From Amphiura filiformis (taxonomy: Eukaryota; Echinodermata; Ophiuroidea; Amphilepidida; Amphiuridae): 64,000 nt of DNA. Below are positions 10,406-20,667 of this stretch, piece by piece. Both the position numbers and the translations under genes were made by a program. Within the stretch, counting starts at the first letter, position 1, and the number at the start of each line of letters is the position of its first letter. Location: contig NC_092646.1 in NCBI RefSeq assembly GCF_039555335.1, positions 20,295,029 to 20,359,028 on the forward strand, written 5' to 3'. The notes beneath the pieces were generated by a model. It ran no database searches. It worked only from the letters and a program-made list of their open reading frames with translations, and was not told the DNA's origin.

Positions 10406-12480
10406 AGGCCGTGTGTCTTGACTTGGGACCCTGGAAAAGTGGGAGGTGTGACACTTTGACTGAAAATCTCAACTTTTCTCTGTAGTTAAACTATGAAGAC
10501 AGCATCATAATCCTTCAAGTTTACATTCATTTGAAAGCTAATTTATTCTGCTTGAACATGATACCAAAAGATAAGTAATACGACATTGCTAATTAATTTT
10601 ACGGACCAATAAGTTAACGAAGTGCAAAGTGGGAGGATCACGGACACGGATCTTCGGACACGGTACAATGTAATCTCTATGGGAAAAATTAATTTTTATA
10701 GGTACCAACTAAGATCGACTTGAAATTTTTATTAATTTAATATTGTGTGGTTAATAGATGTATTTGAATGGACTTATTAATAGTTCTGCTGTAATATTTT
10801 ATGAATTTTACTTTAATTATACAGATTAATGACACTTAACGAGCTGCTAATTAAGAGTAAGACGATGATGCGACAAAAGCTCTGACATTCAGAAATTGTG
10901 TTGAGAGTTTGAACCACTGTGATAGAAGTCAAATATCCACCCCTCATTAATGCTGTATTTTAGAAGCAAGTAATTAATAAAGAATTAAACAAATTGTTGG
11001 CCTGTAATGTTCTAAATTATTAGCTTAATGACACTTAACGAGTTGTTAATTAGCAACGGCTAAAATAATTTTGCCATCAAAAACGAGTCTGATCATTAGA
11101 AATTGTATGAACTACTTTGAAAAACTACATTGTCCTACAGGTGAAACATTATACTACCTCTCATTTATGCTGTTATTGTTAAGCAATTAATAATATTAAA
11201 AATAAAATGCAACATTGTTTAATGTAACTGATAATTTAATTATCATAATCTAAGTCCAGGAACAGAGTTGACACAGCGTCAAGAACTAAAAGTAATGGCC
11301 CATAACAGTTCCAAACACTCGGAAGCTCCGCTCTGTAGCATTTGTTAACTGTGATGGATAACTGAATGCCAGAGAGCTGTCATGTTATTGTATGGCATGT
11401 TTATAAACTGATTTTCATGCTTATAAGGTTCGCAGAATCAAACACCAGCAAAGATCAAAAGTCTTCTTCTCTAAAGCACCAACAAAAAGTGTCATTGAAA
11501 CTGAAGAAATGGCAAACATTATTGCCAAGGATCAGTAATTGCCATTGAACCATCAAGTGATTCATATGATTACCACTTGTTTAAAAGTTGCATCAGAAGG
11601 CATTATTACAGTCAATGAAGTAGCTTTTCTTCATTCTGACTATAATCGTACATTTTAAATGTAGATTGCAGATCAAGCCAGGAAGCAGCGACTCCACGGC
11701 TATGGAATCACTCATATTTATCAAGTGACTACAAGAGCTTGGGTGTTTGAAAGTAGATGAAAGACCAGCCATTGTACCAAAGCAAAATATTGTACAATAT
11801 TATGTTGGTATTGACCTTTCACAGAGCAAGAAAAAAGCAAATTATTGTGTTCTTCAAAATGCAGACCATGAAGACATTTTGTGTTCATTATCGTGACTGC
11901 GCTTTGATTCAGCTAGGATAAACAAGATAAACTGAGGATTAAAGCATGTTAGACAGGCTCGTAGTTATGCCTTGTATTTTTGATGTTTAGAGAACATGTG
12001 TGTATAACCAGAAAGCACTCTGGACATGATTTTCCTAGACATGTTATGCTGAAATAACAATGTGACGAGTTTTACAGCAAATTTTATGAAGGTAATGTTC
12101 ATCCTCATGTATCACGATTACCTTTATAGGGATACCTGTAAAACTATACATATTTAGAATGCTCTTGCCTTGAATAATCCAATTCTAGCATAGATTATAC
12201 TCTAGGATGTATCTCATCAGCGGACCAAATTTTTTGAGTCAAACACTTTTTTATGGAAAAATCACCAATATTTGTACTTGTAACTTATTAACCCATACCC
12301 CTATCAAGAAAATAATGTCATTTTTGAATTCCTTGGAGCAAAAGCTTCAAAAATATGTATACTTTTAATAGGGTGAGATGTTTAGTTCTTGCGAAGCAAA
12401 CGTTTGATTCAAAAAGGGCGTAAATTTCTTGAATTTTGTCGGTGTCACGCAAAAGGTTCCCAACTTAAGACACACGGCCA
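10406..12480. mobile_element. 2.1-kb TA-flanked element with ~26-bp TIRs
   Basis: AGGCCGTGTGTCTTGACTTG at the left is matched by the inverse of the right end (TGGCCGTGTGTCTTAAGTTG), each abutting TA (10404-10405 and 12481-12482). Inside, TTAATGACACTTAACGAG heads two related segments of about 200 bases (10822 and 11023). Short open stretches around 11,280-11,720 could be decayed transposase coding, but I recognise no domain. The TA target suggests the Tc1/mariner or PIF/Harbinger-like range; the TIR alone does not decide. Confidence 0.65.
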
Positions 12481-13570
12481 TAAACAAATGTGTTAACTGA
12501 GGTTTCCCTGTGATACCTAGGCTATAGTATAAGTAGTACAGTATACAGGGATCTAAATAGGGTGATTGCACAGCCTAGTTTATTAACTAGTAGTTATTTT
12601 TGTGGCAGTTCCTGCAGAACTGACACCTCCTACAGCTTTGACGATCACGTGACAATTCGAATCATCATATCGAAAGTCATGTGATCTGTAAAAATATCGA
12701 TATCAATATTATTTGCACACGTAACGGACCACAGCAGTCACCAACTTTCTGTCAATCAAGAAGTTAATAAATATTCATGAAGGTCTAAACCATATTTGGT
12801 ATGCAGTAAACAACTGAGTAACTGCCCATGCCATGTTCATCAATATTCAGTAAATAAATGGCGCCTATTTTCATTGGCCCGGTTTTCTATACAATGTGTG
12901 ATGTATGCAAATGACCCACTGGCTGACGTCACGTATCCATGATGCTGCCTGGATTTGGCAACGCGATGTTTTGTTTACGCGAGCCAAAGACGGGTAGAAA
13001 AAGTGACAGTTTGGACCCAAAGAAGACGTAGGCTTGTATAGATATAAATGTTGACATATTTCAAGAGTTTAGTAAATTATATATTAATATATATCCTTCG
13101 TATTTTCAATAATTCTTACTTATCTAATCTAAAAAGCTTACAAAGAGGACGCAGAACCTGACATAAATTCTTGCCTGTATCATGCATGCATGCGTGTGTA
13201 TCAGCCAGTCAGCCACACTGACCTGGTAAACAACACCGAGTCACACAAAAAAACGCTATGCAATGTATGGTATATGCACATGATAATCAGCACCTTCTTA
13301 ATTCTTTGCGACAGTTTTTGACTTTTTGAGAGTAATATATTGGACAATTTCTGATATTTTCTGAGCATTAAACGTATATGGTATGAAAAAAAAAAGTGAA
13401 TTTGTCCCGTAAAGTGCATGGGAAATGTGTGCGTACAACACTTAAAAAATATTATTGAAAATATTTACTTCGGAAATAATGTCGAAATTTACATCTACTT
13501 GTGTGTTGCGTCTAAATAAATGAAAAAAAAACAAAGAAAAAAACAGTAGAAAACACATAATATTGCGCAA
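12481..13570. other. No gene recognised
   Basis: An imperfect inverted repeat (GATCACGTGAC...TCATGTGATC, about 12,640-12,690) is the only local structure noted. The open frames are short and unsupported. Confidence 0.4.
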
Positions 13571-13574
13571 AGAT

Positions 13575-13650
13575 TGATTCAATTACTTCGTGATCCTATA
13601 GCATCCTCTTTTTATGACAACTTTTCCAGTAGATATTCACGCAAAAAAGT
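13575..13650 (+). mobile_element. Left half of a split MITE (TTTCGTGATCC family)
   Basis: TTCGTGATCCTATAGCATCC and CTCTTTTTATGACA match the left part of the intact copy at 60079-60413. The homology stops at 13650, where block A begins, and resumes at 28105 with TTATTCCCAAAATTTCAGTT. The whole 13651-28104 stack therefore sits inside one copy of this element. Confidence 0.8.
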
Positions 13651-15422
13651 CATTAGAAAGGCATATTGGAAAAAACCTTGAATTAATTATATCTAATGAG
13701 CGAGCACCTTGCCACTAGTTCTCGCAGCATAAAGACATAGATTAGCTTATTTGCTTTGAACACCAAGCATGTTCAATAGGAGATATTATCAGACAAATTC
13801 GGCAAAAGCATGTCACCAAAAGACTACTCAGTTGTAAACGTTCAAGTAAGTATAGCCTATTCAGCAAAAAAAAAAAAAAATTGGTGGTGGTTATTGAATG
13901 GTGGAGGGGGGGGGGGTGGAGTCCCATGTACTCGATCCCACCCAAGCGAGAAAAGATCCGAACTTAACACCAAAAGATCTATTTTATAACGTTTTTGTTC
14001 AGAGTCCGAATCAATATTTTCAAGGAAATTTTCAAGGGGGGGGGGTCGTATAACGCTTAAGGGACATAAAGTTATTGTCATTTCCAGTAGAAGTTCGTGG
14101 GTAGAGATCTAATGGCACTCGGCTAAACCAGCCTTATCTAGCATTGCATATAGTTTCCATAATTGCATAATCTAACCCCCCCCCCATAGGAATCAGTTGG
14201 CAGTATTCTCCAATTAAATCAAGAGAAAAAAACCATTTTTTGTATGAAATACGGGGTTTTGACCAGTTCAATAGGATTCAAAAACACAACTGGGAAAATG
14301 TAGAAAAGAAGAAGAAGAAAAAAAAAATCATGAGAGAAGGCTTGGGTGGGGTTCAAACCTAGACGCATGCAATATATATACGCGTGATATAAAAATTACG
14401 GTACAGCGCGCTAACCGATTGCACCACGTAGGCAAGATGTATATTTGAGGTAAAAAGACAAACTTAATGAACAAAAAGTCGAAATTGTTTATAAAACTAA
14501 TTTATATCTCTCATGATGGTCTCATCTGTGTTTTATTTGCATGATTAACAACAGAAATCAAACTAAATCCATATTTAAGCAAACAAAATACAAACAAAGG
14601 CAATTTAAAGTCCCTTTTTTTTTTTAAAGTGGGGGATGTATGGAACAAGAGCATACCGCCATGGCGTATAAAATAACATTTCTTGAAAACAATGCGCCAA
14701 GTTTATGCACGATATATCATGTACGACTGCCGTAGGATTGTTCAACTTTTATATATTACCCTAAAATGATGTAATACAAATATTTGTCTGGAAATGCAAG
14801 CATATTATGCTCATTTTTAGGGTTTTAGAGACCTATAGTGACGTTGCACTTCCGGTCCGTTGGAAGTGATTTGCCTCCATGTGACTTGATACGAAATCAG
14901 ACAGTGTCTGACAAGATTTTAATTTTTTCTGTTCTGGTGTGATTTTCTATTTTTTTATTTAAGCAAATTTCATGGGGGGGGGGCAGGGCTGGTGAATGAC
15001 TAACTCTTTGGCTTTGTCCAATATGATTTCCTAATGATAGCATCAAAGAAACTTATCTTAAACGCATGATATTGGCTGAAAAATTAAACAAATGTACTAA
15101 TTTTCAATTTCTACTTAAAGCCAGAGGGGGTGGGTGGTGTTTTGCCACATGAATATTATACATGTAGGCCTACTAATAAAACGCAGATATTTTTCCACAG
15201 AAAATTCCTTGACCAGAATCTAATTTCTAGAATGCTCAAAACTTGCGGGGGGGGGGGGTAGAACATGGATTTTGTTCATTTTTATCTCATTTCCTGTTGT
15301 ATATACCAATACGCGCGAGATTTAAACATTCTAATAATAGGCCTATTCACCAAAGGCAGTGATGCTCACAACTCTATTGTAATATATAACTCTTGGTTTT
15401 CTCCAGGATCACTTTGTAATGG
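13651..15422 (+). repeat. Block A: 1.77-kb unit, uninterrupted copy
   Basis: The block begins CATTAGAAAGGCATATTGG and ends CACTTTGTAATGG. CCATTANAAAG at the two ends is inverted, so the unit may be a DNA element with about 11-bp TIRs. It contains a minus-strand tRNA-like relic and G-run tracts but no protein domain. A second copy, A', is at 15594-16868 plus 27649-28104. Position 14940-14947 (TGATTTTC) is the unoccupied equivalent of the foldback element's insertion site. Confidence 0.93.
14344..14433 (-). pseudogene. tRNA-like relic in block A
   Basis: Read on the minus strand, GTGGTGCAATCGGTTAGCGC is a good A-box/D-arm and GGTTTGAACCCC is a B-box/T-loop, in the usual order. The central part is too long for a normal anticodon arm, the acceptor halves do not pair and the T-stem is poor. 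It is a tRNA pseudogene or tRNA-derived element; the D-arm resembles isoleucine tRNA (UAU), which is only a suggestion. Confidence 0.6.
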
Positions 15423-15593
15423 CCAATCGAATTCTATTGAACAGAAAGTCTGTGTATTTATTACGTAACTTAATCTAAAGTAAATAAACAGACAAATCAA
15501 AGTCTCGGCCAATTGAATTCTATTGAACAGAAAGTCTGTGTATTTATTACGTAACTTAATCTAAAGTAAATAAACAGACAAATCAAAGTCTCT
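15423..15593 (+). repeat. Two tandem ~86-bp copies linking A and A'
   Basis: CCAAT(C/T)GAATTCTATTGAAC begins each copy and AAATCAAAGTCTC ends it. The copies differ at only a few positions. They fill exactly the gap between the two 1.77-kb blocks. Confidence 0.93.
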
Positions 15594-16868
15594 CCATTAG
15601 AAAGGCATATTGGAAAAAACCTCGAATTAATTATATCTAATGAGCGAGCACCTTGCCTCTAGTTCTCGCAGCATAAAGACATAGATTAGCTTATTTGCTT
15701 TGAACACCAATCATGTTCAATAGGAGATATTATCAGACAAATTCGGCAAAAGCATGTCACCAAAAGACTACTCAGTTGTAAACGTTCAAGTAAGTATAGC
15801 CTATTCAGCAAAAAAAAAAAATTGGTGGGGGTTATTGAATGGTGGGGGGGGTGGAGTGGAGTCCCATGTACTCGATCCCACCCAAGCGAGAAAAGATCCG
15901 AACTTAACACCAAAAGATCTATTTTATAACGTTTTTGTTCAGAGTCCAAATCAATATTTTCAAGGAAATTTTCAAGGGGGGGGGGTCGTATAACGCTTAA
16001 GGGGACATAAAGTTATTGTCATTTCCAGTAGGAGTTCGTGGGTAGAGATCTAATGGCACTCAGCTAAACCAGCCTTATCTAGCATTGCATATAGTTTCCA
16101 TAATTGCATAATCTAACCCCCCCCCCAATAGGATTCAGTTGGCAGTATTCTCCAATTAAATCAAGAGAAAAAAAACATTTTTTGTATGAAATACGGGGTT
16201 TTGACCAGTTCAATAGGATTCAAAAACACAACTGGGAAAATGTAGAAAAGAAGAAGAAGAAAAAGAAAATTCATGAGAGAAGGCTTGGGTGGGGTTCGAA
16301 CCTAGACGCATGCAATATACGTGTGATATAAAAATTACGGTACAGCGCGCTAACCGATTGCACCACGTAGGCAAGATGTATATTTGAGGTAAAAAGACAA
16401 ACTTAATGAACAAAAAGTCGAAATTGTTTATAAAACTAATTTATATCTCTCATCTGTGTATTAAACAACAGAAATCAAACTAAATCCATAATTAAGCAAA
16501 CAAAATACAAACAAAGGCAATTTAAAGTCCCTTTTTTTTTTTTTTTTTAAAGTGGGGGTGTATGGAACAAGACGCATACGCCCTTGGCGTATAAAATAAC
16601 ATTTCTTGAAAACAACGCGCCAAGTTTATGCACGATATATCATGTCCGACTGCCTTAGGATTGTTCAACTTTTATATATTACCCTAAAATGATGTAATAC
16701 AAATATTTGTCTGGAGATGCAAGCATATTATGCTCATTTTTAGGGTTAGAGACCTATAGTGACGTTGCACTTCCGGTCCGTTGGAAGTGATTTGCCTCCA
16801 TGTGACTTGATACGAAATCAGACAGTGTCTGACAAGATTTTAATTTTTTCTGTTCTGGTGTGATTTTC
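15594..16868 (+). repeat. Block A' (5' part, before the foldback insertion)
   Basis: This is colinear with 13651-14947, with scattered substitutions and indels. It stops at TGATTTTC (16861-16868), where the foldback element is inserted. The rest of A' resumes at 27641/27649. Confidence 0.93.
16287..16372 (-). pseudogene. tRNA-like relic in block A'
   Basis: This is the second copy of the relic at 14344-14433. Here the B-box is the consensus GGTTCGAACCC, and the intron-like middle is shorter. The acceptor stem still does not pair, so it is not a functional tRNA. Confidence 0.6.
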
Positions 16869-17299
16869 GGATTATTCCCACTTGGTCCAATCCCATTTGG
16901 TCCAATCCCACTTCGTCCAATCCCATTTGGTCCAATCCCACTTGGTCCATTCCCACTTGGTCCAGTTCCCACTTGGTCCAATCCCATTTGGTCCAATCCC
17001 ACTTTGGCCAATCCCACTAGGTCCATGTCCCACTAGGTCCATGTCCCACTAGGGCCATGTCCCATTAGGTCCATGTCCCACTAGGGCCATGTCCCACTTA
17101 GTCCATGTCCCACTAGGTCCATGTCCCACTAGGGCCATGTCCCATTAGGTCCATGTCCCACTAGGGCCATGTCCCACTAGGTCCATGTCCCACTAGGGCC
17201 ATGTCCCACTATGGCCATGTCCCACTTAGGCCATGTCCCACTAGGGCCATGTCCCACTTAGGCCATGTCCCACATAGGCCATATCCCATTTGGACCCGT
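16869..17299 (+). repeat. Left arm of the foldback element
   Basis: The array is built of 15-bp units (AATCCCATTTGGTCC) for about 150 bases, then 16-bp units (ATGTCCCACTAGGGCC) for about 280 bases. It decays at its inner end (CACATAGGCCATATCCCATT). Confidence 0.95.
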
Positions 17300-17319
17300 A
17301 CATAGGCCTAGATGTACAT

Positions 17320-17480
17320 AAAAAGATGAAAAGGTTTAGAAGAACAGAAAGGAAAAAAATGAGATGATGCAGAAGGAGCAGAATAAGGTGGATGAAAAGG
17401 GTGAAGAATAGACAGAGGAAGGAAAAGAGAAGGAATCAGTAGGACAAAGGAAGGAGATGGAGACTGAAGGAGAAGAAGGG
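17320..17480 (+). repeat. Purine-rich tract
   Basis: About 160 bases are strongly A/G-biased (AGGAAGGAAAAGAGAAGGAA and similar). No gene is seen. Such tracts can adopt triplex structures, but nothing more can be inferred here. Confidence 0.7.
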
Positions 17481-17625
17481 ATTGTTTGCCAACATAATGC
17501 CAGAGACTATGAACAGAAATGACCCATAAATGATGATCTTTGGCTTGTATAATAATTATGTGCATAATCATACGAAAGTGGCATTTTATCATAGGCCTAT
17601 GTAATTTGCATAGTTAGCATTATAT

Positions 17626-17920
17626 TATATGTGTACATCCATATCAAAACGATGGACTTGTCGGCTGCTACATGTATCTCATTTTACATAATAGCTAGGA
17701 ATAAATATCAGTCTCATCTCAAGTGGAGGTCACCTCAAATCATACCGAAGTCACTTGATTTAGGAATATAGAGAACATATTCCTAAACCATGTGACCTGG
17801 GGATGATTTGAAGTGACTTCCACTTGACATGAGTCTGGTATTTATTCCTAGTTATTAGGTGAAATGAGACACATGTAACAGCCGACAAGTGCATCGCTTT
17901 GATATGGATGTACACATATA
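17626..17920. mobile_element. Palindromic MITE inside the foldback element
   Basis: Two arms of about 140 bases are inverted copies. The outer ends are TATATGTGTACATCCATATC and its inverse; inner blocks such as GGAATAAATA and AAGTCACTTGATTTAGGAAT also match. The hairpin centre is near 17770. No coding frame. Confidence 0.88.
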
Positions 17921-18014
17921 GACCATTTAAGGTTTGTAAATTGTGTGAACGCACATCGTCACACACCAATTTTGCAAGAAAAATGAGAGTATCTTCTATC
18001 ATGCACGATAAGTT

Positions 18015-18219
18015 GACGAAAAAAAAAGATACCCTGTTCTAAGTCGGTCGGCCTTTTTTTCTTCTTTTTTTTTCTTTTTTTTTAATGACCCAAAAAAATC
18101 ACCAAAATTTGTAAATAATTTGCAATTTGAGAAAATACAAATAAAAATTTCAGTTTTCCCAATTTGTTCAAACTCTGGGTCGGTCGGGCCTGTAGAACAG
18201 GGTTTTCTTTTTTCGTTGC
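18015..18219. mobile_element. Small element with ACCCTGTTCTA inverted ends
   Basis: ACGAAAAAAAAAGATACCCTGTTCTA at the left is matched, with small differences, by the inverse at 18192-18219. GTCGGTCGG follows directly inside both ends. The poly-A edge and GGTCGG subterminal motif resemble the element at 42131-42842. Confidence 0.6.
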
Positions 18220-18499
18220 CTAAAAACAAAAACAAAATTGCTCCTTTCAGACTCAAATCAAAATGGGTACCATTAGACTCTGAAAACCAAAAATGAAATT
18301 TGTCATCTAAGATTCACATGACCACAACCAAATCTTGCAACAAAAGAAAGAACTGCTCTATTACAATAAACTCTATAACATCCACGATATAGTCATCAAA
18401 ATCCCAAAAAATGCATGATAAAGCTCAACATGTACATAACACACTCGTATGTACAACTCCAAATATATCAAGGAAGATGGGCCTTTCTTGACCCATATA

Positions 18500-19065
18500 T
18501 AACAAATACACATGCCTTTTACCAGAAGTCCATAAACCACCTCCAGATAACTTACTCTTCCATGCACATCCTATTATATAGGCCTAATGGACCTACATCC
18601 AAAATATCCACATGGTATGACTATTTCTTAAAACTTATAACCTCAAAACAATCTATATAATTATGTGAACGATGCTTCTGACATCATAAACAAACTAGAG
18701 GCTAACAAACCAGTCCCACTCTAATATCTCACTAGAAATAATACCGGTAGTTGGCACAGCTATATATTCTGAAACATTATTAATCTGAAGCAATAGGTAT
18801 AGCATGCAAAGCCTTTGAAAACTCCAGGTTAATAACATGTTTTAACAAACCACCAACTGAACAATTTAGAAATCTTTTAAGTCTCGTTCTTGAATACAAC
18901 ACCTTTTTTAAAAAGAAAAATGGCATGGTCATGCATGGGACCCACTCTCAGTGCAACTTTATCCAATCTTACATTATACGGTATTCTCAATTACTGGATA
19001 TACTTAGACGACTGTGATCCTATACCAAAGAACAGAAGAACTTAAACAGACATTGACTATCTTTC
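18500..19065 (+). pseudogene. Penelope-like reverse transcriptase relic
   Basis: Conserved Penelope RT blocks occur in order but in shifting frames: LPEVHKPPPDN (near 18520), GPTSKISTWYDYFLK then NYVNDASDIINKLEAN (18585-18710), EAIGIACKAFE...PPTEQFRNLL (18795-18880), an HGT block, an IYLDD sequence at the YxDD catalytic site (near 18995-19010), and RTEELKQTL. Several frameshifts and stops separate them, so this is a dead RT fragment. The GIY-YIG part is missing. It lies inside the foldback element, and its 3' side is abutted by an inverted-repeat element relic at 19066. Confidence 0.85.
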
Positions 19066-19275
19066 CGTTAAAACACTTGTTAGGGGACCTAAAATTATTT
19101 TCAGGGCCCCCTTTTGGCCATGAAAATGTATGTCAACCCCATAGAAAATATAGTGTAAACTCATGTTCTGCGAGAAAATATTTTGGTGATTTTTTAATGA
19201 GCCTCTACAGACGGATTAAAATATTTAGGACCCACTTTTTTGCATCAGCTCCCACCCCCCTTACAACTATAGGCC
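19066..19275 (-). mobile_element. Relic copy of the 1852-2129 element family, reversed
   Basis: The blocks TGTCAACCCCATAGAAAA, TTTTCAGGGCCCCC and AGAAAATATTTTGGTGATTT correspond, in reverse complement, to the interior of 1852-2129. The ends are degraded: AACACTTGTTAGGGG on the left and CCCCCCTTACAACTATAGGC on the right. Confidence 0.75.
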
Positions 19276-19325
19276 CTACTATGAAAACTAAAACAAGTAC
19301 TGAAAATGACCAAAAACAAATATTA

Positions 19326-19408
19326 TAACCATAGTGGGACATGGCGCTAGGGATATGGATCAAGTGGGACATGGCCCTAGTGGGACATGGCCCAAGTGGG
19401 ACATGGAC
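19326..19408 (-). repeat. Third block of foldback-arm repeats
   Basis: Units AGTGGGACATGGCCCTAG appear about five times in right-arm orientation, well inside the element. This may be a remnant of an earlier, smaller foldback unit (16869-19408) or of internal rearrangement. The terminal 15-bp units are absent. Confidence 0.85.
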
Positions 19409-20667
19409 CCAGAGTTTTGCGGAACTAGAGACAGATGCCATGTGTTGCGTCTGGCCAAATGAAGGGGGCTACCTGTACATGTATAGAAGAATGAAATGAA
19501 ATGAAATCTATAGGCCTATAAAACATCATTCTGATATGAAGATTTGGGGGTATGGGTTACAGGTTAATGATAGTGTTGGACAATAAAAGGTGAAGGTGTT
19601 AGCAAAATCATCAGGTACAATTAGTTTGGCTACATGCAGTGTTTGTTGAAGGCATTCTGAAAGGATTGATGTTGCACAAAATTTTGTGTTATGTTCCTGT
19701 GGTTAGAGAAATGACTGTTGTTGATGAAGAATTATGGTGGTGAGAGGATGCATTGCCCATACAGGGAATGCATCCTCTCACCCAGGGCCGTAGCAAGCGT
19801 ACGTGGCAGCCGGCGATGCCATGGAAATTTGTTATATTGCAAAATATTATAGTTTACCCAAAATCAATTCCCTAAATAATCATGTATTTGCTCTCAAGCT
19901 CTCAGCTTTTGACCTAGCTTTGCTCCAAAGCCAACCTATTTTCCATCCAATTGAAAGAAAAAATGAAAAACCATGCCATATGCCCTCTGACACTAATAGT
20001 AAAGACCAGCTGTAGGTCGGCTTTGTATATTTTGCAAGTTTACCCCGTGTCCATCCACGGCATAGATTTTAGTCTCACTCCCAAAATACAGAAGGTCAAC
20101 GGGGCATCCACTATGGAAATAGAAATCTGCACTGTGAGATGAGGATATTAAAGATCACTGGTCTAATTAGCCAACACTCAGCCACCTGTTGTTGATGACA
20201 GATTATACCACAACTACTCTTATCAAATTGCTGTCAATCACATACTTGCTTGAGAGCCATTTAGCCAATCAAAAGCGGGGCTGGCCAGGGTCATGTTTGA
20301 AAATGTCTTATCACTGATTGTGTTGACACATCTAATTAGAGTTGGTAGGATAAAATTTTCAGATCTGGTTTCAAGCAGGGTAATTATGTGATTATTTATA
20401 TTGTTCCATGTTCACTCCCTACCTTTGCAAAGTTTAATCATAGACTCTGATTAATGTTATCAGTATTTTTACTCCTAAAAATTACTTTGCAGGGCATGTA
20501 TAAATGTTTTCATTTTGTTCTCATTTGCAATTTTGTTAATATTTAATATAGTAAATTTGTTAACATAAAATATTGTTCTTGTTTTTATTATTTAATATCA
20601 TCATCTATTATTATTATTATTAACTCTTTATTATAATCAAGGAATCTTTCCAGAATAAAAAGTAGAT
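19409..20667. other. No gene recognised
   Basis: This is AT-rich sequence within the foldback element. A 70-codon plus frame (19803-20015) is unsupported, and GAATGAAATGAAATGAAAT near 19,490 is simple sequence. Confidence 0.45.

Noticed and set aside
14344-16372. Functional tRNA genes
   Set aside because: A- and B-boxes are present, but the acceptor halves do not pair and the central region is too long. They are recorded as pseudogenes.
16754-17026. Gly-rich minus-strand ORF (GPSGIGPNG repeats)
   Set aside because: It is a translation of the 15-bp repeats forming the left arm of the foldback element.
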